DNA of 64,000 nucleotides. It comes from Plantago major (taxonomy: Eukaryota; Streptophyta; Magnoliopsida; Lamiales; Plantaginaceae). The stretch is taken from positions 57,299,177 to 57,363,176 of the forward strand of contig CM048839.1 of NCBI GenBank assembly GCA_026545765.1, written 5' to 3'. A program made the position numbers and the translations under genes. Under the pieces are notes generated by a model, which ran no database searches, was not told where the DNA came from, and saw nothing but the letters and a program-made list of their open reading frames with translations. Positions 11,440-23,639 of the stretch are shown piece after piece; position 1 is the first letter of the stretch, and every line of letters starts with the position of its first letter.

Positions 11440-14400
11440 GTATGTATTTGTGCATTGGGATTCAACTATATATATATAGGATTTTGGCAAATGAAATCAC
11501 TTTTGCCTAATCCAAATTTCATCTTGCACAAAATAGCAAATCCTTCTCTTGATTCTCCGCAAACCCTACAATCTCTCGCAAATCAAGATTAAGTTTTTCC
11601 AAAGAATTATTGAATCAAATCTCTTTCAAACACCAATTTCAATTCCTACACTATATAAAGAGATGGCCTCCAAGAACACTTCAACAGAAATCCCAAACCT
11701 CCACTGCATCACTGAAAAGCAAGCACCAGAGTTGATTATTGTGAACAATCGATGGTAGGAGTTTTAATCCGACCATTGGACTTCAAGTCACGAATGATTT
11801 GGGTGGTGCCATGGTTGAGGAATACCTCTCTGCAATAGAAAACCAAACCGATGAAAATTGATTCTTGACATGCTTGAAAAGGCACAAATCAAGGGTTTTC
11901 TATCCGCCCAAGTGGAATTTCATCACTCGATGTGTTGGAATTTTACAACAACTGGGATTATTTCATGTGTATCAAGGCACTGAAATAGTGTCTATCAAAA
12001 CCTCAGTCCAAGGAAAGGAAATCCTTCTGGATTTAACAACCTTCTGTAAGTTGTTTGAGGTTCAAAATCTTGGAAAGGATTTTGAAATAAACACCAAGGA
12101 TGATGAACTCCTTGAAGGTATTAAAGAACTTTGATGGCGACGTGTGATCTTCAAAATCGATACACCCACCGAGTTCAAACTTGTCGACATCCGAACCGGA
12201 CATCCGTTGGTTCACCGGGATGTACGGCTTGCATTCTTCATGATGCTTTGATGGTCTACAAGGAGGTGTGACCGGATAAGCCAAGAACGATGGATCATGA
12301 TGTTCTTTTGAATCAACAAGACAAAAGGCTGGAAAACCCTTTTAACTGGGGAAAGTACGCCTTCATGAAATTCGTGAAGAAGATTCAAGGCTTCGAGCCT
12401 AAGATTGTCAAAGGACTAGCTGAGCCAAAGGCCATGAGGTTATGGTCCAAGATATGCTACTTGCTGGAAAAGCTTGGCATTGAGCTCAGAGAGACGGCTG
12501 AAATAGCCAACAGTAACTTACTCTACAAATATGAGTATACAAATCTGATGAAAAAGGTTACTGGGTCTCAGAAAGGTCCTAAGAAGCGAAAATCTGAAAA
12601 GATATCTGAAGAAAAGGTTGCGACCAAGAAGCCCATAACTTCAAGAAAGAATTTCACCGGCAAATCGTAAGACACACCCAAAGAGGTTGTCAATTCTCGA
12701 TATCTGCAGCATTGCCGATGAATGATAATGGCGATGAACTCATCAATGCCGCAAAAGAGTTATCAACATCGAACAAGTAGACTCAGCAAGAGAAAGTGCT
12801 TTCAGAAATGTTGCGACTAATGCAGAAAGCCTTGCTGATGAACTCATAAATGCTGCCAAGAGTGGTGAAAAGCACCAAGCCCCATCTGCAGAAACCGCAG
12901 GAATAATGGACCAATCAGTTCCCAATGCTGATGAGAGCTCTGACGATGAAGATGATGAACTAGTCATCTCTCAAGTCCTAGAAAGAACAAAGAGGGCTAA
13001 GGTTACTGAAAAAGTAACTGGTGATAAGGTATCTGAAGAAGAACCTACACCACAGGTTGCTGAACCTATAGCAAAGGTTGTTGGTGCAAACACATCATCA
13101 GGGAACGTTTCTTACGTACAACTTCAAAAAGCCCTGATGAGTGGTATTTTAGTGCTGGCAGATGCTGATGGAAATGCCACATCTAAAAATCTGGAAGAAC
13201 ATTCTACTGATCAATCTTCTGCTTCCAGACAACCACAACAACCACAAGTGGTTGATGAAATGGTAAATGAACTCCATTTCGAATTACCAAGAATCTTCAG
13301 TATCTCAAGAAAATCTCAGAAATGAGCAGTTCCCCAACTCAATGAGAGGGATCAAACTGAGACATCTACTCAGAATGATCAACCAGGGGAGGCAACTGAG
13401 TTGCATACTCAGGAAAGGTGTGAAGTACCAGAAACTTCAAACAAAGAAACTGCACTGGGACAAGACGACCAATGTATAGAAAGGTCACAAGTTCCAGAGA
13501 CCAATCAGCCTGAAACTGCTCAGGTAAATGACTGGTTTAACTCTTACCTTGTGAAAAATTTTATACTTATAAATCTTGTTTCCTCATAAGAATTTCTTTG
13601 TTACAGGCTGAGTTAGAAACGCAGAAACAAGAGGAAGCTGAGAAGCTTGCCTCAGACACTGAAAAAGAGGTCCCTTCAACCTCAACTCTTGAGAAATCTG
13701 AGCCTGTGCCACAGGTAAATGATTCTTAAAGAGAACTAATTTTTCAGTAAAAATGTTTATGTGCTCATTCATGTTAAATGTTTCTAACAGGCTCCAACTG
13801 AGATAGAAGAAGATAAGGCAGAAATGCCAGAGACAAACCCAGAAACCAACAAGGTTTCTGAAGAACACATCACTGAGCCTTCAAACATGAAGGTGCATGA
13901 CAATCAGGTGACAAGTACTCTTCATCTTGGGTTATCTTTTATCTCTTCTAATATTCAATACTTTCTACTTACAGGCTATTTCAGAAGTAGAAATGCAAGG
14001 GGAAAAAGTTGCGACATCCCCTGCATCAATGGAATTTGATGAAGCCCCCAAGGCAACATCACTCGAAAGAACACCAGAAACTGCACAAGTTTCCGAGAAA
14101 AATGAATCTGAGATTCCTTTTGAGGAAGTAAGTAGCTCAAATCAGAATTCATTAAAAGCATATTTATGCATAGATTCTTTCAAACTATTGTATTTCTCTC
14201 AGGATCAAGAAAGAAAGGTTGCTGAGGACCAGACTTCCAAGTCTCCACCTCACAACAAGATATCTGAGACACCAATTGTCTCAGTAGAACAAGTCTCTGA
14301 GCCTGAAGTACTTACTCAAGTAACTCAGAAACTAAACTACACTACTACTCAGATATCTACAAAAGTTTTGAAACTCACTCAAAACTCCTTCTTTCAGGCT

Positions 14401-17190
14401 CAAACAGATGCAAAGCAGGTTCCCATTAAAGAAACAAGGGACCTACTTCACTTCTTCAAAGCTCACACCCTGCCAAAGCATATTCAATGCTTCAAGAAAT
14501 GGCAGAAGTTAAGGTGCTCTGATCTCTCTGAAATATTGAGAATCACAGATCAACCAATCAGACGAGCACGAGCTCTTGACACGAAACATATGTCCAAGCA
14601 ATGTTCCCTGAGAACAATATATGCCATGACTCTACTACATCGGACTTTTCCAGAAGTGGCGATAGTTTGATACATGCCTTTGAGCAGGCGGATGGTCGAC
14701 AAGATTACAGATGGCATTCAAGCCACCCCGCCTGCACTCGCAGTTTATACCTTCTGAACAAGAAGAAGTTAATGGGCAGAAGATCACTATCCCGGAAGTG
14801 ATCAATCTTTGTATCTGAAGATGATGAGGAGGAAGAAATGAATGAAAATTACTTTGATGAACCTCCCACTGACCATCACCAAAAGGATGATAATGACAAA
14901 AAGGATGATGATGATGCCCCTGCACCAGGGACCGGAGGAATTTCACAGAGAAACAATGCCTCAGCTGCTGAAAAGCAAACTGAGAAGACTTCATAGAAAT
15001 CTCCGTCTTCATCACCTCAGAAATCTACTCATCCATCTTCTAACCAACACGCAGTTACTACTGAACAAGTAGTTGAGCTTTCTGAAGAAACTAATCAGAA
15101 AATCTTAAACACTCAAACCAGAAGTGCTCAACTCAGACAACTGTTGGAAGAAGAACAACAACTCCATCTTCAACTGGAAGATCAAATAGCTAAATCCAGA
15201 GATAAGATTGATCAACTACAAGATCTATACTTAGAAGAAATGATTGCTTACTCTGAGGTTAAAGAGCTACGGATGTCTGCAAGAGATCACCAAAGAACTC
15301 GACATCAAGAAGTATTCGAAGTCAAGCATGATGCTAAGGTCGCATCATCTTGAAAAGAAGTACCATCCTCCTCCCGTAAAGGAAAGAAACCAATCCGAGA
15401 TGGTTCTTGGACTCGATACAATCGATGAAAATGTCCAAGAGGATGAAGATCACCTGCCGATTACTCAGATGATGAAGAAGACAAGACTTTGGCAGAGCAC
15501 CGCAATGAACATCTAGCGGTTTCTCACTTAAAAAGGAAGCTGATTGCTCCTACAATTTTCAGCAAACTGCCAAATGTCCACTCCAATGAATACATGAACA
15601 GGTACCAAGTACTGGCTCATCTGAAAAAGGAGATGTCTTCACAGAACAAGGAAGTAATTGCCTCCCTCTCGAATGAGAAAGTTCACTAAGCTCATCACTC
15701 AGAGAACAACTAGCATAGTCATTGCTCAGAAAGATCTGGGAATGATAAGGGACGACGATGCGTCTTTAGCTGAAAAAGCTTTTCAAGAGGCAAGTTACAC
15801 TGCTGGAAAAACAGATGCCATCCTAGGCCCATTGGCAGAGCTCACTGATAAGGACAATGGACTTATCAAGCAAAATCAGGAGCTCAAAGCCGAACTTCAG
15901 AAGTTGGTCACTGCCTATAATTATCTACAAGGGCATTTTGACTCTCTCTCAGATTCCTTTATGAGACTGAGTCAGCCAACAATGACTAAGGGGGAAAGAA
16001 AGTACAAATCTGGACCTCAAAGTCAGGGGGATGGGAAGAAGGAGGAGAAAACACGAAGAAATCTGGAGATGGTGCAGCTCAGAAAGGAAGAAGAAAAACT
16101 TTCCAGCCACCACTCAGAATCAATGAACCCTCCTCTAGCCTAGCTGCTTCCCAGAAACCTACTGAAGGAACCAAAATGGTAACAAGGGCCATGGCACAGA
16201 AACCTCCAAGGAGTACCAAGGCTCCAAGGAGAAGACAAGTTAGAGGGATTGATGAATCTTCTGAAGAAGAAGAAGAAGGTCAAATCAAGTCCCAGGGCAA
16301 TGAGGAAGGCTGTAAAACTCACACAAGATTCAATCTTGATGATGATGAGGAATCTGATGAAGATGAAGCTCCTCTTCACAAGAAAAGGAAAATTGAAAGC
16401 CTAACTGAGCCCATAGCTGCTAGTGGTGGTTTAATCTTGACAGCTAAAACACCCTCTGGAAATACCAAGTCTATCCAGGGTGGTGGTTCTTCAAGCAACA
16501 ACCCCAAAGAGAATTCACGACAGAGAAGGAACAGACTGAGAGCTGAGCAAAGACAAAGTCAACTTCCACTCAGGCCAGAAGAAGCCAAAATAGAGTATGT
16601 GAAGTATGACAATGATTCCTCTCTCCTGTGCATCAATCAGAAAAATGGCTATTGGATTCTGGAACTTAAGCATCTATTGGTAAATTCAAGATTTCCAGAA
16701 CCAATCCATAAACAACTTATGGCATGGAGAAAGGATAAACCTACCTTGATCAACACCAATCACATCAAAGCATGGTTGGATTTTGAAGTTGTCAAGAGAA
16801 TCAAGCCATGAAGAAGGACCTCTCGATGATTGTCCATATGGAAAGCCGATGATGTGCACAAAATCGAATATCACTGGAACAGGCACAAGACCAAGACTCG
16901 CTGTGGAACCCTATGAATCGTTCTATCTGACAGAAGATCAATACAAGGGTGACATCAGATATCTGAAGATTATCTACGAATACTTCAAGCTTTCAGATAT
17001 CAGAATAGAGCATGCCTGGAAGTGGGGAAAGTACCTCTGGGTCAAACATTTTGTCAAGAAAAATCCTACCAAAACCTACAAAGAGGTCTGTGGATTTGCC
17101 AGAGACACAGAGATGCTCGTCAGAACTCTTCTCTATGATTATTCTGATGACATCAAAAGGTTTGGAGATAGGAAATTTGCAGACTGATCC
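11440..17190 (+). mobile_element. Extra region after pol in the SIRE-type fossil, with intron-like tracts
   Basis: About 5.7 kb between pol and the 3' LTR, in the place where SIRE elements carry an extra, sometimes envelope-like ORF. It opens with a TATA run (11467-11478), a leader and an ATG context (gagATGGCCTCC, 11663). Coding-like blocks include RVFYPPKWNFITRCVGILQQ, a Lys/Glu-rich part and helical segments such as YNYLQGHFDSLSDSFMRL, and near the end WKWGKYLWVKHFVKK. Between about 13520 and 14400 there are about five tracts of 67-90 bases that start GT and end AG, each lying between coding-like blocks that begin GCT or GAT. I do not recognise the protein. The region is broken many times. 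Confidence 0.6.
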
Positions 17191-17560
17191 ATAGAAATAC
17201 TGTTGAAGACTTGAAGATTGAAAACTTGAAGACTAGTCTATTAGGATGTTTACTTGGAGCTTGGTTACTCCTGTTGTCCTAATTTACTATGTAGTTTTTG
17301 TATTTTTGCTGACTGAGCTTAACTGTATCATGTATTGAAGTTATCTGTAATCTTTATTTGTAACTTATCTGAAGAACTTACTCTCAGATTGTATTCTATA
17401 AAAGATAACTTGTCAGCAAAGATCACACCTTGTGATTTGGTTGATCTTTACTTTCTGCACTTAACTATATGAATTGAAAGATCATAAGAAATGATTAAGT
17501 GGTGGATTGTTTCCTCATCCAGATTTGTAATAGGTAAAGATAGTCATCGTTGACTGATCA

Positions 17561-17571
17561 AAAAGGGGGAA
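17561..17571 (+). other. Polypurine tract
   Basis: aaaaaggggga, four bases before the 3' LTR, the site of second-strand priming. Confidence 0.85.
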
Positions 17572-17574
17572 ATT

Positions 17575-19307
17575 TGTTGGGAAATTTGTTGGGAAATTTC
17601 TTGAGAAATTTGTTAGGAATTTTTGTAAGATATTTTGTAAAGAATATCTATTTAGTTTTGATCAGCAACATGATGACTTATCTTAGTCTCAGAAAGGTGA
17701 TTAGTACTCTTGGTTCACTTGAACATTGTAAAAGAGGAAACCCACTAAGTATGATAGTCTAGCTAATCTTGTATAGGATGTTAGGTCTCAAAATGTAATT
17801 TTTATTTTATGAAGAGAAGACCAAGAAGAAGACATCCAGTGTAATGCTCAACATTGAAGACTTGAAGAAAGCGCACAAGATTATCGAATACATTGTTCAG
17901 ATATCTTAGCCAGATATCTTAAAGACACGAATAGTTTCAAACAAACTGTGTCACAAGAGATATCTGAGAAATAAGAGACATATCTGAAAACAAGGAAAGT
18001 GTCCACAGATATCTATTCTCAGATACCTTGAGCATTAACCACGTTTCTGGAAAAGAAACATATATATTGCAAACAAAGTTGTTTCAATAAATACAAGTGG
18101 TATCTGAAGATTATAGATAAGGACGTGCAAATAATCAGATAACACTAGTCTCGACATAAAGCATAGTTCCGCTGGCACTACAGACAAAAAGTATAGTACA
18201 ATGCATTTAATGCACGGAGAGATGTCCAATAAAAGCAACGGAATTTCCGAGAAGAAGACAAAACTCACATAAGATTATACACAGATATCGATAGTTCGAA
18301 TTTGAACCTAACGGATACTATTCAAACGGTACTCAAATTCATCTATAAATATCAACACTTAGACTGCTTAAAAAAAACACTGAAGACGCTGAAAACACAA
18401 AACTCTGAACATCCTACTCTCTCAAAGCAACTTACCTTATTCTCAAAGCTTTCTGTTGCGACCAAAGCTTTTGATCTTGAGTAAACACTGAAGTTCTAAG
18501 TGTCCTGATGCTAAACAAGCAAAGCTATCTGTGAAAGAGTTGAATCAAAAGATCAACTATCTGAGATTCATTCTCTTGAACAGATATCATAAGACTTGGG
18601 TCAGTAAAATCGAACAAGATACCATACGCTGTAAAGTGTATTAAGTAACTTGATTCACAGAGCTATCTGATTACCTAAAAAGTTATTAAGAAGCTCATCT
18701 GACAACTCAAACCAAAACCAACACCATAACTGGCGTGGAGTACAGGAAGTACTTAGTTTGAAAAATCAGGGAATAACTCCAAGGTTACCGGAGTATAGGA
18801 AGTACTTGATTTGGGAAACTAAGGAATAATTCCAAGGTTATTGAGTATAGGAAGTACTTAGCTTGGGAAGCTAGGGAATAACTCAAAGGTTTCTGAGTAT
18901 AGGAAGTACTTGGCTGTGAAAGCCGGGGAACAACTCAAGGGGAACATTTGGTTGGGAACCAATTGTTAAGAATCTTAGAATATGATTATTGTAAGGAGAA
19001 CTCAATTATCTGTTCTAGTGAATTCTAGGTCTCTGATAGACCGAAGTGGATTAGTTGGAGGATTACGCCACCTCCAGATACCACTATACTTGCTGTGTTA
19101 TTTACCTTTCTGTATTTACATTTCAGCAACACACACACACATATTAACTATTGCTGCACTTATCTTTATTAAGTCTTCCGCACTCTGATTCTAAGTATCA
19201 GATATCTATTCAGATATCTGAGAAATAGTTGTTATCGACAAAAGTTTTTAAAAGACTATTCACCCCCCCCCCCCTAGTCTTTTACTTTGCCGTTATCTGG
19301 ACCAAAA
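17575..19307 (+). repeat. 3' LTR of the SIRE-type copia element
   Basis: 1733 bp, aligned end to end with the 5' LTR. The first 12 bases (tgttgggaaatt) are tandemly doubled, so the boundary could also be drawn at 17587. It is followed by the target duplication atttt. Confidence 0.93.
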
Positions 19308-20654
19308 ATTTTCAACATCGTCATCATCATCGTCTGCATCTGATGCTTCATCCTCAGGTCCATTAATCCCATTCAAGGCTTCCTCACGTCGTTTTTCAGC
19401 ATCAGTTAATTCCTCATCTAGTAGGAGATCTGCAGCATCTACTTCTCTTATGAAGTTGTGTACAAGGCAACAAGCAACAATTATGTCGTTTTGTATCTCC
19501 AATTGATAGAACATTGTGGACCTTAGTATTGCCCAACGCTTTTTCAAGAGTCCGAAGGTTCTTTCAATTACATTTCTGGCCGATGAATGTTTGAGGTTGA
19601 AATACTCCTTCGGATTTTCGGGCTGCTGATTGGAGTCAGACCATTCTTTCAGGTGGTAGCGTGTCTTCCGGAAAGGAGGCAGAAATCCTGGTGCATTTTT
19701 ATAAGCAGCATCTGCCAGATAGTAGTTCCCTAGACAAACAATACACCAATAAGAAGATCTGACATATGTAAATCTATACAATGAACAACAAGTACATTAG
19801 TATAAAACTTACCTCTAGGTACACTAAATCCATTGGTAAGAGCATCCCTCAAAACACGACCATCGTTGGCTGATCCTTCCCAACCAGTTAGTACGTACAC
19901 AAACTTCATGTCTTTGTCACAAACTGCAAGGACATTTACAGATACGTATCCCTTTCTATTACGGTAAATGTCTGACAAGGTCGCCGGAGTTTGAACACTA
20001 ATGTAAGTACCATCTAAAGCCCCGAGACAACCCTGCAAATACATAGACAACAATAACAATCAGTCTGATTTTGAGACAACAAACAACTCTACATTGTACA
20101 AGCATCAACAAGTGTAGACTGACCTTGAAGTGGCACCATGGCTCTTCTTCACAAGTTGCAGGTATTGGGACAGGTTTGGCAAGTAAAACGTCATGAAGTT
20201 TCAGAACACATGCTAGTACCTCTTTAAAGTAAATACTAACGGTGTGTGCAGAACGTTTGAAGTCGAACAAGGCTATCCTATGTTTGGTATGATGGCCCAA
20301 TATTTTTAGAAAAATCGCAACTTTCTCCTCCAAAGTGACATATAGGCTTGGTTTTAAGCCTCCACGTTCTTTTAGCAAAACACAGAATTGCTTGAAACTC
20401 TCCATATTCATTCTAAGGTTGTTCTTGCAATTGGTATCATCTTTGGTGGTAAGCCTATGTATGTAAGCCATCTGCCTTCTCATTTTTTTACCTTTGAGTT
20501 TGTATCGAATTGGACCTTTACGTTTACGTTTACGGCTACGTATAAGCCTTGGCCTAACACGTCTAATGTAGTACCAAGTCATAGAAAGCATCATGCCGAT
20601 AGACATCACCATTATCATCCTTATCAGTTGCTGCCTTTGTGCGTTCGACAACAT
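19308..20654 (-). pseudogene. PIF/Harbinger DDE transposase, last exon interrupted
   Basis: Three minus-strand exons fit: 20654-20124, 20032-19813 and 19729-19308, with GT-AG introns. Together with 3161-3037 they give about 430 residues, normal for the family. Exon 1 has a basic segment (RSRKRKRKG) and the helix-turn-helix region (LKPSLYVTLEEKVAIFLKIL). The DDE triad is visible: Asp in GALDGTYISV, Asp in GSANDGRVLRD, and Glu in ERTFGLLKKRWAI. The enzyme would cut and join transposon ends at TAA/TTA sites. The ATG at 20654 is the first in a good context; an upstream start cannot be excluded. After the insertion the frame runs into LTR sequence and stops four codons later, so an acidic tail (DADDDDDDVEN) is kept but the last 40 residues are lost. 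Confidence 0.85.
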
Positions 20655-20834
20655 GTCTAAATAAAACACATCATGGTGACTATTAATTTTATGGCCTAAG
20701 TAAAGCAGTAGTAGTGGTTCAAAAAAATTCATAAGACACAGCTGCATTTGCAATGAATTCAACCAAGTCACAGTAACAAAATCACCAACACATTTAACAT
20801 GATAATTGCCGTAAAGAGAAGCTAACACTGGCAT

Positions 20835-21479
20835 AACAACATTAACACCAACATAATGGTAACATGATTAAGCCACACAATTAGTTGTAATTAAACAAAT
20901 AATGCATTTATTCCATTAAAAACAACAAATTCTACCTAAAAACAAATCCTACCTAAAAACCGAGCATTTATTTCGGATGCATTGAAGATAAGTCATTAAT
21001 ATTCAGCAATAAATGAAGCAGGACATTCCATTTGAACTGGTACAGTCATAAATGCACGGAAATCATGTAATTTTCAGCTAAAACCATGACTTCTAATAGA
21101 GATTTCACCTTCGAAGGTCTCACTTTTCTGGCGACGGCTTCGAGCTGCTATTCCGACTTCACGCCCTACTACAGATAACAATTCCTACCTGTAAAATAGC
21201 AATACAAGACAAGCATCAGATTCCGATCAATATATTCCGTCAACAAATGGGAGAAGGTCGAAGTTTGCTTAACTTCGGTTTTCCGACAATGGAGTTGAGT
21301 AACAGCGGGAATGAAGACTGGGAGAATGAGTTTGCATCTGCCTTTTTATATGATGCTCCTAGGGTTAACAAAATTGGGTATAATGGTCTTTTCAAGTTTG
21401 GTGGGAATTGCGTTTTGAAACACACATCCGAAATACATGAGCCACCCCATGTATTTCAAATGCCACTCCCATAGCATTT
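20835..21479. other. 5' flank of the Harbinger transposase
   Basis: Non-coding sequence between the first supportable transposase exon and the terminal repeats. It is expected to hold the promoter and 5' leader of the transposase; a 75-codon frame at 21247-21474 is open but not recognisable. Confidence 0.4.
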
Positions 21480-21618
21480 GAAAACGCAAGCCCGCAAAAA
21501 TGCACGGGCTTCATGAAACGCATTTGGGCCGAAACGCTACACAATGCATCGTACCAATCATCAGTTGCGTTGCGGTCAACCGTTAAAACGCTACACAACG
21601 CATCGAACCAATCAGGCC
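21480..21618. repeat. Right terminal region of the Harbinger element with subterminal repeats
   Basis: Two near-identical 29-bp direct copies (aaacgctacacaacgcatcg... and a variant) lie at about 21532 and 21591, the second ending at the terminus ...aaccaatcaggccc, followed by TAA. Subterminal repeats of this sort are usual binding sites for the Myb-like protein or transposase. A short inverted pair (gcaagcccg / cgggctt) lies just inside. Confidence 0.5.
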
Positions 21619-21670
21619 CTAACAAATATCAACGACTCAATCTGTACTACAGCTAAATACAAGGAAAGGT

Positions 21671-21900
21671 AGTTAAAGAGCGGCAAAATCTAAAAAGCTT
21701 TGGATCCATGAGACATCGACAACAACTTTTTGCACCACACCCCGAAGCACTTGGTTATGATCTCGAATTTTCTCTAGAAATATAAGAAAATTACACTCAA
21801 GCCAAATAGCATAAACTAATTCAGTCCCCAACACTTTCAAAACTCGACTCTTAGACTTCTTACCTTTAGCATGCACTCTCAGAACCTACAATCAAATATT
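21671..21900 (-). pseudogene. LINE ORF2 C-terminal scrap (zf-RVT region)
   Basis: Minus-strand frame of about 75 residues with the plant L1 C-terminal pattern: HAKGKKSKSRVLKVLGTELV, AIWLECNFLIFLEKIRDHNQ, then VVQKVV, ending in a stop. In plant LINEs this segment follows reverse transcriptase. No reverse transcriptase or poly(A) tail is attached, so it is a fragment. The Harbinger right end lies 53 bases away, so the Harbinger may have landed in the LINE 3' region. Confidence 0.6.
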
Positions 21901-22560
21901 ATTACGAATTGCGTGGCACCAGCGACCTGCAAGACAACAATAGAGCACGCTAGGGCATGAGATCCAATTGGGACACCGGTGTGGTGCCGGCCGTATGGAC
22001 TACGACGCTCAAGCCAATGAGTCTGGAAGATGAAGAATAAGTGAATAGCAAAGAGTGAAAGATTGACTTATCTTTCTATTCGTTTGAGAGGCTTTCGGAG
22101 TGATGGGCACCTCGAGAGTGATTGTGAGTGATTAGGTTGAAGAACCTTCAAGCTAGAGTGTATGGATTTTGCGTGAAGCTCGGGATATGCTTCTCAAGCC
22201 TCTGTGTAAAATCTATCGGGAGCCAAGGAGGTGCTCGGAAGGTCTCTGTGAGTATTTCGGATTCATGAGGTCAGGAGGAGGAATCAATTGCGTATGCGGC
22301 TGTAGGGTGACAATATGGTGAATGTGATGCCCTTAGGGTTTCTCCCCCGCCCCCCTTATATTGATTTTTTCACCCATGTTCATATGAGTCCATTGCGTAA
22401 CCACTACCCGAGTATGCGAGTAGTTCAGAGTCCTTGAACCACCTATGCAAGACTTTTTCTCCCTTAGAGCCCTTGGACTCCTAGTGTGATGTGCACATCA
22501 AGTATCTCCCATGTGGGATAGGAGACTTCACATATGGTTCTGGGCCTCATCAATTTGTTA
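21901..22560. other. Unassigned repeat-like block
   Basis: Less AT-rich than its surroundings, with phrases such as gacaccggtgtggtgccggcc and a palindromic tgatgtgcacatca near 22488. The style resembles a truncated LTR or TRIM element, but no terminal repeat pair is visible. No gene. Confidence 0.3.
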
Positions 22561-23600
22561 CTTCCGCTTGGTGTATGCCAAGTCTGTTAGTCTACGATAT
22601 ATTAGTTCTGAACATAACGTTTTTATTGATTATCTTCTTTTCAATTTTTCTCTCAACCTATAACTTTTTCCAAGGCAATTATCTCGAGGTAATTGAACCG
22701 ATTCTTCGTGTAATTGACTATAGATCATTGATTGGGAGCATACTATCATACTTTCTACCGATTGGATTCAAGATTCTTCAATTCTACCTAGGGTTTGTGA
22801 CACGATTGGGTAAAATTGTATCAACTCTTTATTCTTGGTATTTGGTAATCGATTATGTCTATTCATTGTTTATCTATGTTATTGATTATGTCTTCATATA
22901 TCATGAGTAGCTAAACACCATGTTATGAGGTGGTGATGGATTCAATGCATGCTAGTTAGGGTTTATGAAATTCAATAATAGTAAGATGGGATTTACTTTG
23001 CCTTATTGATTATATGCGTATGTAGTTTCGTGTTATGTTTTACCCACAAAATCATCAAAGGATTATGCAAACGATTTACCACCAAAACGTCTAGAGATTG
23101 CAAATCCGTAGGTTCGTAGCAAACACAGAAACTACATTAGTTGTAATTGTAGCTTGGTGGAATTGACGGCTCCGCCATTGCTATCTGTTTTCTAGAACAA
23201 TTTCGATTAGCTCATTGTCATAGAACCAACGTGCCTTATGTGGTGTAAGGTGTCTGCCTTGAGCAATGTAATGTCTCGTTTGGGCATGTCCCAGTGATAA
23301 CTAGAGTAAATCACCATTGTTATTATTACATTTAATCCTACTAGCTAGTTTGTTATCTATCACCACATCATAATTCCCTCTCATATCTTAATCTCTACAA
23401 GTAATATGTTTTCTAGTTTGTCTACATTAATAGATAGATTATCAACTGATGTCAAAGCAAACCAATCTTTATTGCTTTCATTACTGTTAATTATAATTCG
23501 TAAACATAGCTCAGCCTAGTTAAGTCCTTAGAGAACGACATTCGGGGTTAACTTCACTGCACTACAAGTTTTCGTAGTGTTGAGAATTAACTCTTGGCTT
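22561..23600. other. AT-rich stretch without a supportable gene
   Basis: A 139-codon open frame (22491-22910) is hydrophobic and of low complexity, with no recognisable domain. I see no other structure here. Confidence 0.4.
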
Positions 23601-23639
23601 ATTAAACAAATATAAAACTTTGATTTGACACGTCAATTT

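Larger units (their letters stand above)
3162..19307 (+). mobile_element. Ty1-copia LTR retrotransposon fossil, SIRE/Maximus type
   Basis: A 16.1-kb element with 1.74-kb LTRs that begin TGTTGG and end CCAACA (the last bases of the 3' copy are altered). It is flanked by the 5-bp target duplication atttt (3157-3161 and 19308-19312). After the 5' LTR comes a primer-binding site complementary to initiator tRNA-Met; before the 3' LTR lies a purine tract. The order gag, protease, integrase, reverse transcriptase, RNase H is that of Ty1-copia; the long LTRs, the coiled-coil gag extension and a further long region after pol point to the SIRE/Maximus lineage. The coding part is broken many times (well over ten breaks), so it is a fossil. 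The LTRs differ by roughly 3-4 percent by eye, suggesting one to a few million years. Confidence 0.9.
1430..21618 (-). mobile_element. PIF/Harbinger DNA transposon split by a copia element; left end not found
   Basis: The span holds the Myb/SANT gene (1430-2711) and the DDE transposase (3037-3161 plus 19308-20654), both minus. The right end is placed at 21618, where the sequence reads caatcaggccc followed by TAA, as expected of a Harbinger terminus (GGGCC... with a 3-bp TAA/TTA target duplication). Without the 16.1-kb copia insertion the visible part is about 4 kb. The matching left terminus is not in the window, so it lies left of position 1 or is lost. The Harbinger is older than the copia element that interrupts it. 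Confidence 0.6.

Noticed and set aside
20388-20660. Plus-strand open frame opposite transposase exon 1
   Set aside because: Shadow of the basic-rich transposase coding strand.
22491-22910. 139-codon plus-strand open frame with hydrophobic stretches
   Set aside because: Composition is that of AT-rich DNA; no domain, no supporting neighbour or splice structure.
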